From: Thiocystis violacea
GTDB taxonomy: Bacteria; Pseudomonadota; Gammaproteobacteria; Chromatiales; Chromatiaceae
Length of the DNA stretch: 64,000 nt
Direction: 5' to 3'
Assembly: GCF_016583575.1 (NCBI RefSeq)
Contig: NZ_NRRG01000001.1
Location: 1-64,000, forward strand
This document shows positions 40,032 through 49,097 of the stretch, in pieces. The translations under genes were made by a program, and so were the position numbers. Position 1 is the stretch's first letter. Each line of letters opens with the position of its first letter. The notes below the pieces were generated by a model, which was given only the letters and a program-made list of their open reading frames with translations, did not search any database and was not told the DNA's origin.

Positions 40032-40783
40032 GGATAAACTCCAAGTGGCATGGGGGAAGGGTTCGACGCCCATGATTCGATCGACTTGCGGAGCAGGCGT
40101 CGGGGTGTCGGGTTCAGGTCGCCTCCGCTGGTCGCGGGACCGGGAAGGTGCCGATGCTCGACGGCTTGTCCTCGGGTTCCCGTGAGATCCAAGAGGCGCG
40201 GGTGCGCGAACTCGCCTGGACACAGCCGTAGTCGGCCAAGCTGACCTCGGCGATGTCCGCCGGGTTTGATCGTTTGATCGAATGCCCGTCGGGACCAGGA
40301 CCGGCGAGGCGTGCGCCGCCATCCTGGCGTACAACGGCGCGCATGGGTCCGGGACAGAATGCAGGGTCACTATTGAAGCGCACATCCGTGTCGTTGGCAT
40401 TGCGAAATATCGGGGTAAGGCGCTCGGAAATGAGCCATCGCCGGGAACAGGCCGACGGCGCACAGCCGCCGATCGAAGGGAATGGTTTCCTCGCTCCGGT
40501 CATGACACACGACCAGACCCTGCTCGCCGTCGCGTTTTCGTGCTCGGCGTCGAAGCGCACCCTGGATCTGATCCAGCGGGTGCGCGAGGTCAGCGGCAAG
40601 CCGGTCGGCTTCAAGGTCGTCATCGGCGCCTATCTCGCGGACCCGGAGATCATCGCCAGCACCCGCGAGACCGGCGGGGTGCTGCCGACCTCGGTGCTGA
40701 TTCACGACGCCCTCGACCATCTCATCAGCGGCTTCGCCCCAAGCGGCCATCGCGCCGAGGCGATGGCCCTGGCACAACTCGCC
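40032..40783. other. Relic-rich intergenic region
   Basis: About 750 bp. Open frames exist on both strands, but only one segment (about 40560-40634) has a clear family match; see the pseudogene entry. The rest seems to be decayed coding sequence rather than a functional gene. Confidence 0.5.
40556..40634 (+). pseudogene. Fragment of an FMN-binding glutamate synthase-like protein
   Basis: One frame reads LDLIQRVREVSGKPVGFKVVI, very like the strand-loop region of the FMN-binding glutamate synthase family (typically ...REVTGKPVGFK...). The sequence on each side does not continue the family, so only about 26 codons survive. The same frame runs on to 40783, where repeat copy 3 begins. Confidence 0.5.
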
Positions 40784-40950
40784 GAAAGAGCCGTCAGCCG
40801 CCAGCGATCCGCCTCCAGCCGTTGCATGGCCGAGGTTTTCGTTTTTTGCGGGCTTCACATAATGGGTGAGCCTCGGCCGATCTCGGTCAATGGCCAAGTG
40901 GCTGATTACCAATAGCTGGAGGCTGGAAGCTGACAGCTCTTTTTAGGTTG
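40784..40950. repeat. Dispersed inverted-repeat element, copy 3 (MITE-like)
   Basis: About 167 bp, matching copies 1 and 2 from GAAAGAGCCGTCAGCC on the left to GACAGCTCTTTTTAGGTTG on the right. The outermost left bases found in the other copies are missing, so the left end is truncated or the insertion point differs. It sits inside a region of decayed genes. Confidence 0.8.
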
Positions 40951-41086
40951 ATCGGCCACAGAGCGCCTTGCCCGGTTCGACGCGGATCGGAGTGGCTGTG
41001 GCAGGAAGCCGCCCGATCCTGGGCCTGCCGGTCTTCATCCCTGCCCAGCGCCGGCCGGGAACCGGCGACGACCTCCCACCAGGCCG

Positions 41087-41233
41087 CTACTCGAACGCCG
41101 CCGCCTCCCGCTCCAGATAGGTCTGGTAGGCATTGCGTCCGGCTAGGGCGTCGAAATCCGCCAGCCCTTGCCAGGGCGACTGATCCATGATGTCGATCGC
41201 CTCCTGCAACCCGATGGCTTCGGGCTGACTCAA
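41087..41233 (-). CDS. Small protein coupled to the cysteine desulfurase operon
   Basis: 48 residues from TTG 41233, whose first bases overlap the TGA of the upstream gene (TTGA). The residues include QEAIDIMDQSPWQGLADFDAL and NAYQTYLEREAAAFE, mostly helical. I do not recognise the family. Translational coupling is the main support; a longer frame starting at 41311 overlaps the preceding gene. Confidence 0.45.
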   Translation of the reverse strand: MSQPEAIGLQEAIDIMDQSPWQGLADFDALAGRNAYQTYLEREAAAFE

Positions 41234-41748
41234 CCGCCCCCGCCCGCCGGATCCCCGTCCGGCGCGCCGGCGAGGAGCCGGGCCAGCTCGGGCGGCGAAT
41301 AACCGAGGCACTCGCCCAGCGCCACCCGGCTGCGCGCGGCGAGGAAATCGCGCGACAGCCGCCGCTCGGCGAACAGCAGGTTTTCATGCGCGGCGCGGTC
41401 CAGATAGAGCAGATCCTTTGGTGCGGGCGCGAAGGGCCGGCGGCTGACGCGGGCGATGCGCCCTAGGTTCACCCCGCGTCCGTCGTCGAGCAGGAGCAAG
41501 TGCGGGGCCAGCCCGCGGGTCGGATCGGGGCGCGGAAAGTCGATGACCCCAAGCAGCTCGAAGGGCGTGCCGCTGAGATGCACGCTGAGCTGGATGGCGC
41601 TCTCGACCAGCTCGACCAGATAGATGGTCTCGCCGACGGCGGCGCGCAGCCGCTCGACCTGGCGATGATAGTTGGCGGACGGCCAGAGGCCCGCGTCGAA
41701 GGGGTCGGAATCGGACGCAGCATCTGGATCGCGCGGTGACTCGCTCAT
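41230..41748 (-). CDS. Hypothetical protein in the cysteine desulfurase operon
   Basis: 172 residues from ATG 41748 (MSESPRDPDAASDSD). It looks soluble, with an acidic N-terminus and alternating strand and helix pattern (ETIYLVELVESAIQLSVHLS, APHLLLLDDGRGVNLGRIA). The C-terminus is Gly/Asp/Pro-rich. No family recognised. It starts 26 bp after the cysteine desulfurase stop, and the 48-residue gene follows with overlap, so the three genes form an operon. Confidence 0.65.
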   Translation of the reverse strand: MSESPRDPDAASDSDPFDAGLWPSANYHRQVERLRAAVGETIYLVELVESAIQLSVHLSGTPFELLGVIDFPRPDPTRGLAPHLLLLDDGRGVNLGRIARVSRRPFAPAPKDLLYLDRAAHENLLFAERRLSRDFLAARSRVALGECLGYSPPELARLLAGAPDGDPAGGGG

Positions 41749-41774
41749 GCCGCTCACGGCTCCTGTCTCGCCCG

Positions 41775-42914
41775 TCAGCCCGCGGTCAGCCCACGCCAGG
41801 CGGCGATCAGCGCCGCCGCCGCGGCGTCCAGCTCGGCGTCGGTGGTCTCCGCGCCCAGGCTCAGACGCACCGTGCCGAGCGCGCGCGCCGGGTCCACCCC
41901 CATGGCCCCCAGCACGCCGCTGATCGCCGTTGCGCCGGCATGACAGGCCGCGCCGAGCGAGGCGGCCACCCTGGGGGCGCGGGCCAGCAGATCGCGTCCG
42001 GTGACGCCGGGGAAGGCCAGGCTCAGGGTATTGGGCAGACGGGCCTCGGGATGGCCATTGAGCGTCAGACCGGGGATGGCCGCCGCCAGCGTGGCGTGGA
42101 GCCGGTCGCGTTGACGGGTGAGGCGCTCGGTGAGCGCCGGCAGGCGTCCGGCGGCCAGGGCCGCCGCCGCGCCGAGACCCACGGCATAGGGGACGTTCTC
42201 GGTGCCGGGACGCAAGCCCCCCTCCTGTCCGGCGCCGAAGAGGATGGGCGCGAGCGGGATGCCGGCGCGCCGGTAGAGGGCGCCGATGCCCTTGGGTGCG
42301 TGGAATTTGTGACCGGCCAGGGTCAGCAGATCCACCCCGAGTGCGTCCACGTTCACGGGGATCTTGCCGATCGACTGGGCGGCATCGCAATGGAAGACCG
42401 CGCTCCGCGCCCGCGCGAGCGCCGCCAGCTCGGCGATCGGCTGGAGGGTGCCGACCTCGTTGTTGGCATGCATGACGGACACCAGCACGGTGTCCGGGCG
42501 TAGGGCGGCGGTGAGATCGGCGGGATCGACACGGCCCTCGGCGTTCACCGGCAGCACTGTCAGCTCCCAGCCGCTCGCCGCCAGGTGCCCGAGCGGCGCG
42601 GCCACCGAGGGATGATCGACGGCGCTGGTGATGAGGTGCCGGCCGCGCTCGGCCAGGGCGCGCGCCGCGCCGATCAGGGCCAGGTTGTTGGCCTCGGTCG
42701 CCGAGGCGGTGAAGATGACTTCGTCCGGCGTCGCGCCTATCAGCGCGGCGACCTGGGCGCGCGCCCGGTCCAGCGCGGCGCGCGCGGCCCGCCCGAGCGG
42801 ATGATCGCTCCCCGGATTGCCGAAGCCCTCGCGCAGCCAGGGGAGCATGGCCTCCAGCACCTCGGGGGCGATGGGGGTGGTCGCGTTGTGGTCCAGGTAG
42901 ATGAGGGATGCCAT
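41775..42914 (-). CDS. Cysteine desulfurase (NifS/IscS-like)
   Basis: 379 residues from ATG 42914 (MASLIYLDHNATTPIAPEV). PLP enzyme that moves sulfur from cysteine to a persulfide. Landmarks are DHNATTP, TASATEANNLALIG, the cofactor Lys in LAGHKFHAPKGIGALY, GTENVPYAVGLG, and the active Cys in GAACHAG. No iscU, nifU or selenium gene is near, so its acceptor is unknown; sulfur-transfer proteins such as the DsrE-like one at 43726 are possible but not shown. It is divergent from the antitoxin gene. Confidence 0.9.
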   Translation of the reverse strand: MASLIYLDHNATTPIAPEVLEAMLPWLREGFGNPGSDHPLGRAARAALDRARAQVAALIGATPDEVIFTASATEANNLALIGAARALAERGRHLITSAVDHPSVAAPLGHLAASGWELTVLPVNAEGRVDPADLTAALRPDTVLVSVMHANNEVGTLQPIAELAALARARSAVFHCDAAQSIGKIPVNVDALGVDLLTLAGHKFHAPKGIGALYRRAGIPLAPILFGAGQEGGLRPGTENVPYAVGLGAAAALAAGRLPALTERLTRQRDRLHATLAAAIPGLTLNGHPEARLPNTLSLAFPGVTGRDLLARAPRVAASLGAACHAGATAISGVLGAMGVDPARALGTVRLSLGAETTDAELDAAAAALIAAWRGLTAG

Positions 42915-42971
42915 CGGATTTGGCTTTGGCACTCTGGATTGCCCGTTTGGGTCAATGGGTCTAGATTGCGT

Positions 42972-42993
42972 TGTAATACAGGCTTGTATTACA
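42972..42993. promoter_or_regulatory. Perfect inverted repeat, probable antitoxin operator
   Basis: TGTAATACA (42972-42980), spacer GGCT, TGTATTACA (42985-42993): nine-base arms, perfect. It lies 12 bp upstream of the antitoxin start, and 58 bp from the divergent cysteine desulfurase start. RHH antitoxins bind such palindromes to repress their own operon, so this is the likely operator. Confidence 0.75.
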
Positions 42994-43004
42994 GGTCAGG
43001 CTCC

Positions 43005-43259
43005 ATGGCACTCTCAATTCGGCTCGATCAGGAAACCGAGGCGGCGCTGCGTCAGTATCTGGATCTGACAGGCACAACCCAGTCCGACTTCGTGCGCGAG
43101 GCCATTCGGGAAAAGCTCGCGCGTTCTTCACCGAACGAATCAACGCCATATCGGCTCGGGGAGCCTTTGTTCGGCCGCTATGCCAGTGGCGATTCCGACC
43201 GCAGCCAAAACCGCAAGGCGCTGATTCGGGAGCGGTTGGGTGACAAGCATCGTCGTTGA
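43005..43259 (+). CDS. Ribbon-helix-helix antitoxin
   Basis: 84 residues from ATG 43005. MALSIRLDQETEAALRQYLDLTGTTQSDFVREAIREKL is a CopG-type RHH fold; the C-terminal half (TPYRLGEPLFGRYASGDSD) is the usual toxin-binding extension of antitoxins paired with PIN toxins. It overlaps the toxin reading frame by 20 bases. An operator-like palindrome lies just upstream. Confidence 0.85.
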   Translation: MALSIRLDQETEAALRQYLDLTGTTQSDFVREAIREKLARSSPNESTPYRLGEPLFGRYASGDSDRSQNRKALIRERLGDKHRR

Positions 43260-43656
43260 CAGCGGCCCCTTGATCGCGCTGTTCGACGGCTCCGACCGCT
43301 TCCACCAGGCCGCCGTGGCCTTTATTAAGGCGTAGCCTGGGCCGCTGATCACGAACGTAGCGGTGATCACGGAGGTGGTCTGCATGCTGGATTTCGCCGC
43401 CCAGGCGCAGCGGGATTTTCTGCTCTGGGCGGAATCCGCGCTGGTACTGGATACCGAGACGGTGAACGACCTGCCGCGTATTCGTGCCCTGATGGAGAAA
43501 TACAGCGATCTGCCGGCGGATTTCGCCGATGCCTCCCTGGTCGCCCTGTGCGAGCGGCGGCGGATCACCAGGGTTGCCAGCATCGACTCGGACTTCACTA
43601 TCTATCGAACGCAGGATCGGCGCGGTTTTCACAATCTTTTTCATGCGCCAGGCTGA
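43240..43656 (+). pseudogene. PIN-domain toxin (VapC-like) with an in-frame amber codon
   Basis: From GTG 43240 the frame begins VTSIVVDSGPLIALFDGSD (catalytic D7) and meets TAG at 43333 (codon 32), then continues in the same frame to 43656 with all later PIN features: ITEVV, DLPADFADASLVAL and VASIDSDF. One base (CAG to TAG would be enough) separates this from an intact 138-residue toxin. Unless TAG is read through or the ATG-side fragment from 43384 is used, the ribonuclease toxin is dead while its antitoxin is intact. Confidence 0.8.
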
Positions 43657-43725
43657 TCTCTCCTGAATCGAACCGCGATTCCTGCGCGTTGCATCACCCG
43701 ATCGCCTCGGAAATCCTGCTCAAAC

Positions 43726-44082
43726 TCAGAATGTTAGCACCTTGTCGCTGTCGGCCACCCATTCGGCCAGGGCCGCCATGGTGGAGGACTCGGCGCCCTC
43801 GAAATAGGGGTGATTCTTATGGATGCCGCAGCGCGCCATGCAGGTGCCGCAAACCTGCACCGGCACCCCGTGCGCGATCAATGCCTTGAGCATGGCTGAA
43901 AGATCCTGATCGTAGCCCTCGGGCGGACGGCAGACCGAGCGCGCCAGATCGACCGAGTCGTTCATCAGAAAGAGACGCACGCCCTGGCCTTGGTCGGTCA
44001 GGGTCGCGGCCAGGCGCAGGGCATTCCAGGTGACATCGGTGTTGTCGTAAGGCTCGCGGTTGAGAATGATCAAAATCGTCAT
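43726..44082 (-). CDS. DsrE-family sulfurtransferase-like protein
   Basis: 118 residues from ATG 44082 (MTILIILNREPYDNTD). DsrE/YchN-like fold with ALRLAATL, VRLFLMNDSVDLARS and a Cys-rich loop VPVQVCGTCMARCGI, in which C78, C81 and C85 are candidates for persulfide binding. Such proteins pass sulfane sulfur in sulfur-oxidising bacteria. It follows the TVP38-like gene on the same strand. The other dsr genes are not in the window. Confidence 0.82.
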   Translation of the reverse strand: MTILIILNREPYDNTDVTWNALRLAATLTDQGQGVRLFLMNDSVDLARSVCRPPEGYDQDLSAMLKALIAHGVPVQVCGTCMARCGIHKNHPYFEGAESSTMAALAEWVADSDKVLTF

Positions 44083-44117
44083 CGAATGGTTCCTGATTGT
44101 TCGGGAGTACGGGTTTG

Positions 44118-44762
44118 TCAGGGCCGGCGCAGGCGCGCGATCAGCCGGGGCAGAAACAACAGCGCCGCCAGCAGGGCCAGCGCGATCAGACCCTTCTGGA
44201 TCAGCCCCTCGCCGCCGGCGACCGCCTCGCGCCCGGCATAGCCCAGCCAGGTGTAGGCGAGCGCGCCCGGCAGCATGCAGACGGCGGTCGCCAGCAGATA
44301 CTGTCCGAACGGGATGCGCGTCAGCCCCAGGGCATAGTTGAGCAGGTTGAAGGGAAAGAGCGGCACCAGCCGGGTGAAGGCGACGAAGCGCCAGCCCTCG
44401 GCCTCGACGCCCTGGATCAGGCGCTTCAGCCGCCCCCCGGCGCGGCCTTGGACCCAGTCGGCCGCCAGATAGCGCGCGACCAGGAAGGCGAGCGCGGCGC
44501 CCAGGGTCGCCCCGGTCAGATTGATGAGGGTGCCCCACAACGGACCGAAGAGCGCGCCGCCGGCCAGCGTCAGCAGGGAGCCCGGCAGGAACAGGAGTGT
44601 CGCGAGCGCATAGAGGGCGATGAAGACCAGGGGGCCGGCCAGCCCGGCGTCCTGAATCCAGTGCTCCAGCGTCCGGACATCGAGGCCCCCGCGCAGGCTC
44701 AGGGCCAGGACGATGCCGGCGATCAGCACCACGGCCAGCAGCAGACGCACCCGGCCCTTCAT
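44118..44762 (-). CDS. TVP38/TMEM64-family (DedA-like) membrane protein
   Basis: 214 residues from ATG 44762 (MKGRVRLLLAVVLIAG). Several hydrophobic helices with the VTT-domain signature (FLPGSLLTLAGGALFGPLWGT; RLVPLFPFNLLNYALGLTRI). Members are membrane proteins linked to lipid scrambling or transport; the specific role is unknown. It overlaps the upstream desaturase-like gene by 4 bases and precedes the DsrE-like gene by 35 bp. Confidence 0.88.
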   Translation of the reverse strand: MKGRVRLLLAVVLIAGIVLALSLRGGLDVRTLEHWIQDAGLAGPLVFIALYALATLLFLPGSLLTLAGGALFGPLWGTLINLTGATLGAALAFLVARYLAADWVQGRAGGRLKRLIQGVEAEGWRFVAFTRLVPLFPFNLLNYALGLTRIPFGQYLLATAVCMLPGALAYTWLGYAGREAVAGGEGLIQKGLIALALLAALLFLPRLIARLRRP

Positions 44763-45619
44763 GCCCCGTCCTCCGGCGCCTTCCAGGCACGGCAATTGAT
44801 CGCGTAGTCGGTCACCGCGCCGCGGAACGGCAGGAGCAGCATACCCGGCAAGCCGCAGACCCGGCGCGGGTCGCGTAGCTCGTCGATGCCGATCGTCATG
44901 CCCGTATGCCCGCCGCGCGGCTGGTCGCGATAGGTGCCGAAGAGACGGTCCCAGAGCGACAGGTTGAAGCCGAAGTTGGAGTTGGCCTCGTCGGCCGCCA
45001 CCGAGTGATGTACCCGATGCATGTCCGGCGTCACCAGCAGCCAGCGCAGGCGCTTGTCCAGCCGCTCGGGCAGACCCACGTTGCCGTGGTTGAACATCGC
45101 CATGCCGTTGAGGATGACCTCGAAGAGGATCACCGCCACCACCGAGGGTCCGAGCACCAGGATGGCCGCGAACTTGATCAGCATCGAGAGCAGGATCTCG
45201 ATGGGATGGAAGCGCGCCCCGGTGGTCAGATCGTAATCCAGGTCCGCGTGATGGACCCGGTGTAGCCGCCACAGCGCCGGCACCGCATGGAAGAAGACGT
45301 GCTGCGCCCAGATCGCCAGATCCAGGGCGACCAGCGCCAGCACCAGCTCGACGCCGGCCGGCAGCGCCATCTGATTGAGCAAACCCCAGCCGTTGCTCGT
45401 GGCCGTCGCCGCCAGCCCCACGGCGGCGACCGGAAACGCCAGCCGTAGCAGCAGCGTGTTGAGCACCACCAGCCCCAGGTTGGCGCTCCAGCGCCGCAGT
45501 TTGGAGACCGCGAGCGCCCGGCGCGGGGAGCGCAGTTCCCACAGCGCCATGGCGGCGAAGATGCCCAGGAAGGCGGCGAGCCGCAGCGTTGGCTCATGGG
45601 TCTGGATGAAGCTGTCCAC
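44759..45619 (-). CDS. Sterol desaturase / fatty acid hydroxylase-family protein
   Basis: 286 residues from GTG 45619. Membrane di-iron enzyme family: HVFFHAVPALWRLHRVHHAD and HRVHHSVAADEANSN supply the His boxes (HxxxH, HxxHH, HRVHH), with four or so hydrophobic helices. Bacterial members modify lipids, for example hydroxylation of fatty acyl, ornithine-lipid or carotenoid substrates; the substrate here is not known. It starts an operon with the TVP38-like and DsrE-like genes. Confidence 0.88.
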   Translation of the reverse strand: MDSFIQTHEPTLRLAAFLGIFAAMALWELRSPRRALAVSKLRRWSANLGLVVLNTLLLRLAFPVAAVGLAATATSNGWGLLNQMALPAGVELVLALVALDLAIWAQHVFFHAVPALWRLHRVHHADLDYDLTTGARFHPIEILLSMLIKFAAILVLGPSVVAVILFEVILNGMAMFNHGNVGLPERLDKRLRWLLVTPDMHRVHHSVAADEANSNFGFNLSLWDRLFGTYRDQPRGGHTGMTIGIDELRDPRRVCGLPGMLLLPFRGAVTDYAINCRAWKAPEDGA

Positions 45620-45925
45620 GCCGGCCGGCCTCCGGGAATGACTCGATGGATACGGATCGGGATGGTGTCAGATCGCTATCGCGCTTTCAACCGATCGGTT
45701 GAATATGTCCGGTACCCTATCGTCATCAGCCATAGCCTCCTCCAGACAGCCCTTCGAAATCAGTAGAGTTGTTCCGAGTGATATTTCCTTAAATATCAAT
45801 CGCAAAAACTCTAATCCATTCGCCCCCGCCGGCCTCGGAGCCACCAACGGGGCGAATGAATTCGCCCCTACAACCGGCGTCCGGCTCCAGGGATGGAGGA
45901 TGAGTCGTCGCACCCGTTCGGATGG
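45620..45925. other. Intergenic region with a GC-rich palindrome
   Basis: About 300 bp without a convincing gene; an 81-codon minus-strand frame covers it but shows no family or ribosome-binding support. At 45849-45868 is GGGGCGAATGAATTCGCCCC, a palindrome with eight-base arms followed by TAC; similar GTAGGGGCGAA-type sequences are common intergenic repeats in phototroph genomes. It could act as a bidirectional terminator between the flanking genes. Confidence 0.5.
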
Positions 45926-48900
45926 CTAGCTGGTGTTGTTCAACACGGCTCGCAGGTCTGTGACCAGCGTCGTCAGTTCGTTGATCAGAAGCGCGGAGTG
46001 GTGGTGGATCTCCAGTGGGTGATCCGGCCGCGCGGTGGCGAATTGGAGCACCGCGGCGGCTTCGGAGACCCGGGTCGCGCCAAGATTGCCAGCGGCCCCT
46101 TTGAGGGCATGCGCCATACGCTTGAGGGATTCCCAGTCGTCGGACGCCAGCGCCTGGCTCAACTGTGTGGCGTCCTCGCCGTGGGTGTCGAGGAACAGTC
46201 CCAGCAGGCGCAGATAGAAGCTGTCGTTGCCACGCACCAGTTGCAACCCGCGACTGATGTCTAAACCGGCAATGCCGGCCAATCGGTGCCGACCATCCGA
46301 CAGGCGTCGAGGCGACGCCGCGACGTTCGCCTCGCGCTTTGGCACGGGGTGTTCGGGCAGCCATTTGAGTAACACGGCATAGAGGGCCTGGGGATCGATC
46401 GGTTTGGCGATGAAGTCGTTCATCCCGGCGTCCTGGCAGGCGCGCCGGTCCTCGTCGAAGGCATTGGCGGTCATGGCCAGAATCGGCTTGCTCGCCCAGC
46501 CCGGCAAGGCCCGGATGTGCCGTGTCGCTTCCAATCCATCCATGTTGGGCATCTGCATGTCCATCAGGATCACGGCGTAGTCCGTCACGCGCGCCTTGTC
46601 GACGGCTTCGCGGCCATCGCTGGCCACCTCCACGCGCAGTCCCACACCGAGCAATAGGTCGAGCGCGACTTCACGATTCACGAGGTTGTCCTCGGCCAGC
46701 AGAAGGCGCGTGCCGACGTGTCGCTCACGCAAGAGGGCCTCGGCGTGGTGATGGTCGACGACGAGGCGAGACGGCATGGCCCCTTGGCCAGGTCGCAGGC
46801 GAGCGGTAAACCAAAAAGTGCTCCCCTTGCCGGGTTCGCTCTCCGCTCCCGCCTGCCCGCCCATGAGTTCCGCGAGCCGCCGCGTGATGACGAGCCCCAG
46901 GCCCGTGCCGCCGTATTGGCGGGTGGTCGAGGCATCCGCCTGCTCGAAGGGACGAAACAGCCTGGCCATCTTGCCAGGGTCGATGCCGATCCCGGTATCC
47001 TCGACCTCGAAACGGATCAGCAGGGCGTCATCACCGGTGTCCAGCCAACGCGCGCGCAGGCGGATAGTTCCGTGCTCGGTAAATTTGATGGCATTGCTCG
47101 CCAAGTCGAGCAGTGCCTGGCGCAGTCGCGTCGGATCGCCATGCAGCCAGAGCGGGACACCCTCGGCATGCCTCTCGACCGATACCCCCTTGGCGCTCGC
47201 CTGTTCGGCGATCAATGCGTGCACATGATCGAGGACGGCCTCCAGCCTGAAGTCGGTCTCTTCCAGTCGCAACTTACCGGCCTCGATCTTGGAGAGATCG
47301 AGGATGTCGTTGATGATGGACAGGAGGTGCTGGCCAGCCGTTTCGATCTTGACCAGCCGCTCCGCCTGCGCCGGTGTCGGGTCGGCGCGGCGTAGCAGGT
47401 GAGTGAGGCCGATGATGGCGTTCATCGGTGTGCGGATTTCGTGGCTCATGTTGGCGAGGAACTCGCTCTTGGCGCGCGTCGCGGCTTCGGCGGCCTCGCG
47501 GGCCTGTATCAGCTCGGCTTCGGCGGCCTTGCGCTGGCTGATATCGGTCAGCGTTCCGATCATCCGCCGCGGCTCACCGTCCGGCGTTCGCTCGACCACC
47601 AGACCCCGACCCTCGACCCAGACAGCGCTTCCATCTTTACGGGAGGTCCGAAATTCGGCGTGATAGAAGGGTTGATCACCGCCGACATGCGCCGTGATGG
47701 CCGCCCGCACGCGGGGGCGGTCGTCGGAATGGATCCGCGCATAGGTTGCCGTGAGCGACGGATCGAGTTCGCCGTCCTGGTAGCCCTGGATATCCGCGTA
47801 GCGTGCCGAAAAATGCAAGGTTCCACCGACAAAATCCAGATCCCAGGAGCCTTGCTCGCTTCCTTCCAGGGCGAATTTCCAGCGCGTCTCGGCATCGGTC
47901 AGTTGCCGGTTGATGAAGGTCAGCGCTTCAGCGGTTTGGCGTTGCGCCTCCTCCGCGGTACGGCGGAATTTGATTTCACGCTGCAACCTTCGGTTCCAGT
48001 AGAGGATCACGAGCAAGACCGAGCCCGCGATCCCCAGAATCCAGAGAATCAAGCGGTAGTCGAGGCGTGGCTTGAACTCGACGACGCCCCATTTTTGACT
48101 GATGGCATGGCGCTCATCCGAGGGCATGGCCGCGAGACCCTTGTCGATCAAGGCCGCCAGTTCCGGCCAATCCTGGCGCACGGCCATCGCGTTGGTATGG
48201 TTGCCGAAAGGGGTTGGGGCCACGACCATCAGGTTGCCCAGACGATGCTCCTTGATCAGGTAGGTGGCATTGGTCAGATTCCCCACGTAGGCATCCGCGC
48301 TGCCGGCAGCGACCGCGCGCAGCGCATCCTCGGAGCGTACGACCTCGAGCAGATGAATGGCGGGGTAGGCCGAGCGGATTTTTTCCGTCACCGCGAAGCC
48401 CTTTTCCGCCGCCACCGTTTTCCCGTTCAGTCCCTCCAGGCTACTGATGAAGGGACTGTCCTGACGGGCAAAGATCACCCAGGGCGAGGAAACATAGTCG
48501 CTCGTGAGCGCGAACCGCCGTTCCCGTTCCGGTGTTCGGTTCATGGTCAGCAGCAGGTCGTAGGACTGGCGAGGGCCGCTGACATCCTCGACGGACCTCG
48601 TCCAGCCAAGCGTGTCGGCCTCGTAGTCGAAGTGAATGCCCAGGCGCGCGGCGATGGCCTTGAGTGTATCGACCGACATTCCCGATGGCGTTGGCTTGGT
48701 AAACATGTAGGGCGGCCAGTCGCTGACCCGCACCCGCACCTTGTAACCCTTGGCCAACCAGTCCTTTTCAGCCTCGGTCAGGCTGATCGCCGGCGGACTG
48801 GTCGTCGGATCCCCGCGTTGGCGCGCTGGGTCGGCCATCCAGCGTGACTCCATCGCCCGCCGTTCCTCTTCGCTCACGTCGGCAAGCGCCTTGTCGAGGA

Positions 48901-48931
48901 TGGCTTTCAATTCCGGCCAGTCGTGGCGCAC
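45926..48931 (-). CDS. BvgS-type hybrid histidine kinase, 5'-truncated (SBP-TM-PAS-HisKA-HATPase-REC-HPt)
   Basis: 1001 residues from GTG 48931. The first 30 residues ([19 protein letters not shown]) are the tail of a substrate-binding-protein (Venus-flytrap) module whose start is missing. A complete second module (about 50-280), one TM (about 290-310), PAS, HisKA (H497), HATPase, REC (D791) and HPt (H941) follow. There is no signal peptide or first membrane anchor, so the sensor module cannot be exported as written. Upstream the frame meets a relic of another gene (48951-49097), so a deletion or recombination removed the 5' end. It may be inactive or signal-blind. Its paralogue at 50832 is full length. 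Confidence 0.85.
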   Translation of the reverse strand: MRHDWPELKAILDKALADVSEEERRAMESRWMADPARQRGDPTTSPPAISLTEAEKDWLAKGYKVRVRVSDWPPYMFTKPTPSGMSVDTLKAIAARLGIHFDYEADTLGWTRSVEDVSGPRQSYDLLLTMNRTPERERRFALTSDYVSSPWVIFARQDSPFISSLEGLNGKTVAAEKGFAVTEKIRSAYPAIHLLEVVRSEDALRAVAAGSADAYVGNLTNATYLIKEHRLGNLMVVAPTPFGNHTNAMAVRQDWPELAALIDKGLAAMPSDERHAISQKWGVVEFKPRLDYRLILWILGIAGSVLLVILYWNRRLQREIKFRRTAEEAQRQTAEALTFINRQLTDAETRWKFALEGSEQGSWDLDFVGGTLHFSARYADIQGYQDGELDPSLTATYARIHSDDRPRVRAAITAHVGGDQPFYHAEFRTSRKDGSAVWVEGRGLVVERTPDGEPRRMIGTLTDISQRKAAEAELIQAREAAEAATRAKSEFLANMSHEIRTPMNAIIGLTHLLRRADPTPAQAERLVKIETAGQHLLSIINDILDLSKIEAGKLRLEETDFRLEAVLDHVHALIAEQASAKGVSVERHAEGVPLWLHGDPTRLRQALLDLASNAIKFTEHGTIRLRARWLDTGDDALLIRFEVEDTGIGIDPGKMARLFRPFEQADASTTRQYGGTGLGLVITRRLAELMGGQAGAESEPGKGSTFWFTARLRPGQGAMPSRLVVDHHHAEALLRERHVGTRLLLAEDNLVNREVALDLLLGVGLRVEVASDGREAVDKARVTDYAVILMDMQMPNMDGLEATRHIRALPGWASKPILAMTANAFDEDRRACQDAGMNDFIAKPIDPQALYAVLLKWLPEHPVPKREANVAASPRRLSDGRHRLAGIAGLDISRGLQLVRGNDSFYLRLLGLFLDTHGEDATQLSQALASDDWESLKRMAHALKGAAGNLGATRVSEAAAVLQFATARPDHPLEIHHHSALLINELTTLVTDLRAVLNNTS

Positions 48932-48950
48932 GGCGATGACGCTGTCCGTC

Positions 48951-49097
48951 TTGCTGAATCTGACTGATCGGCTTGTCCGCCTCCTGCGCGAGATCCGTCT
49001 CGTGGCAGACGCGGACGACCTCCGTCAGAAACTCATGGTCATCGTGGTTGTTGCGGATCGCCTGCTGAAGAAAGACGCTGGCCTTCCGTGTTTCACC
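48951..49097 (-). pseudogene. Relic of a TPR-containing response-regulator-type protein
   Basis: A minus-strand frame reads [20 protein letters not shown], then [20 protein letters not shown]: about 49 codons resembling the C-terminal segment of TPR-containing response-regulator-like proteins (which often have ...VrnNhdDeel... followed by a short helix). It has no start, and its frame runs out of register into the truncated kinase. It is taken as the 3' end of a gene fused to the kinase by deletion. Confidence 0.5.

Noticed and set aside
45668..45913. 81-codon minus-strand frame
   Set aside because: No ribosome binding site or family; its NSFAPLVAPRP segment is translated from the GC-rich intergenic palindrome.
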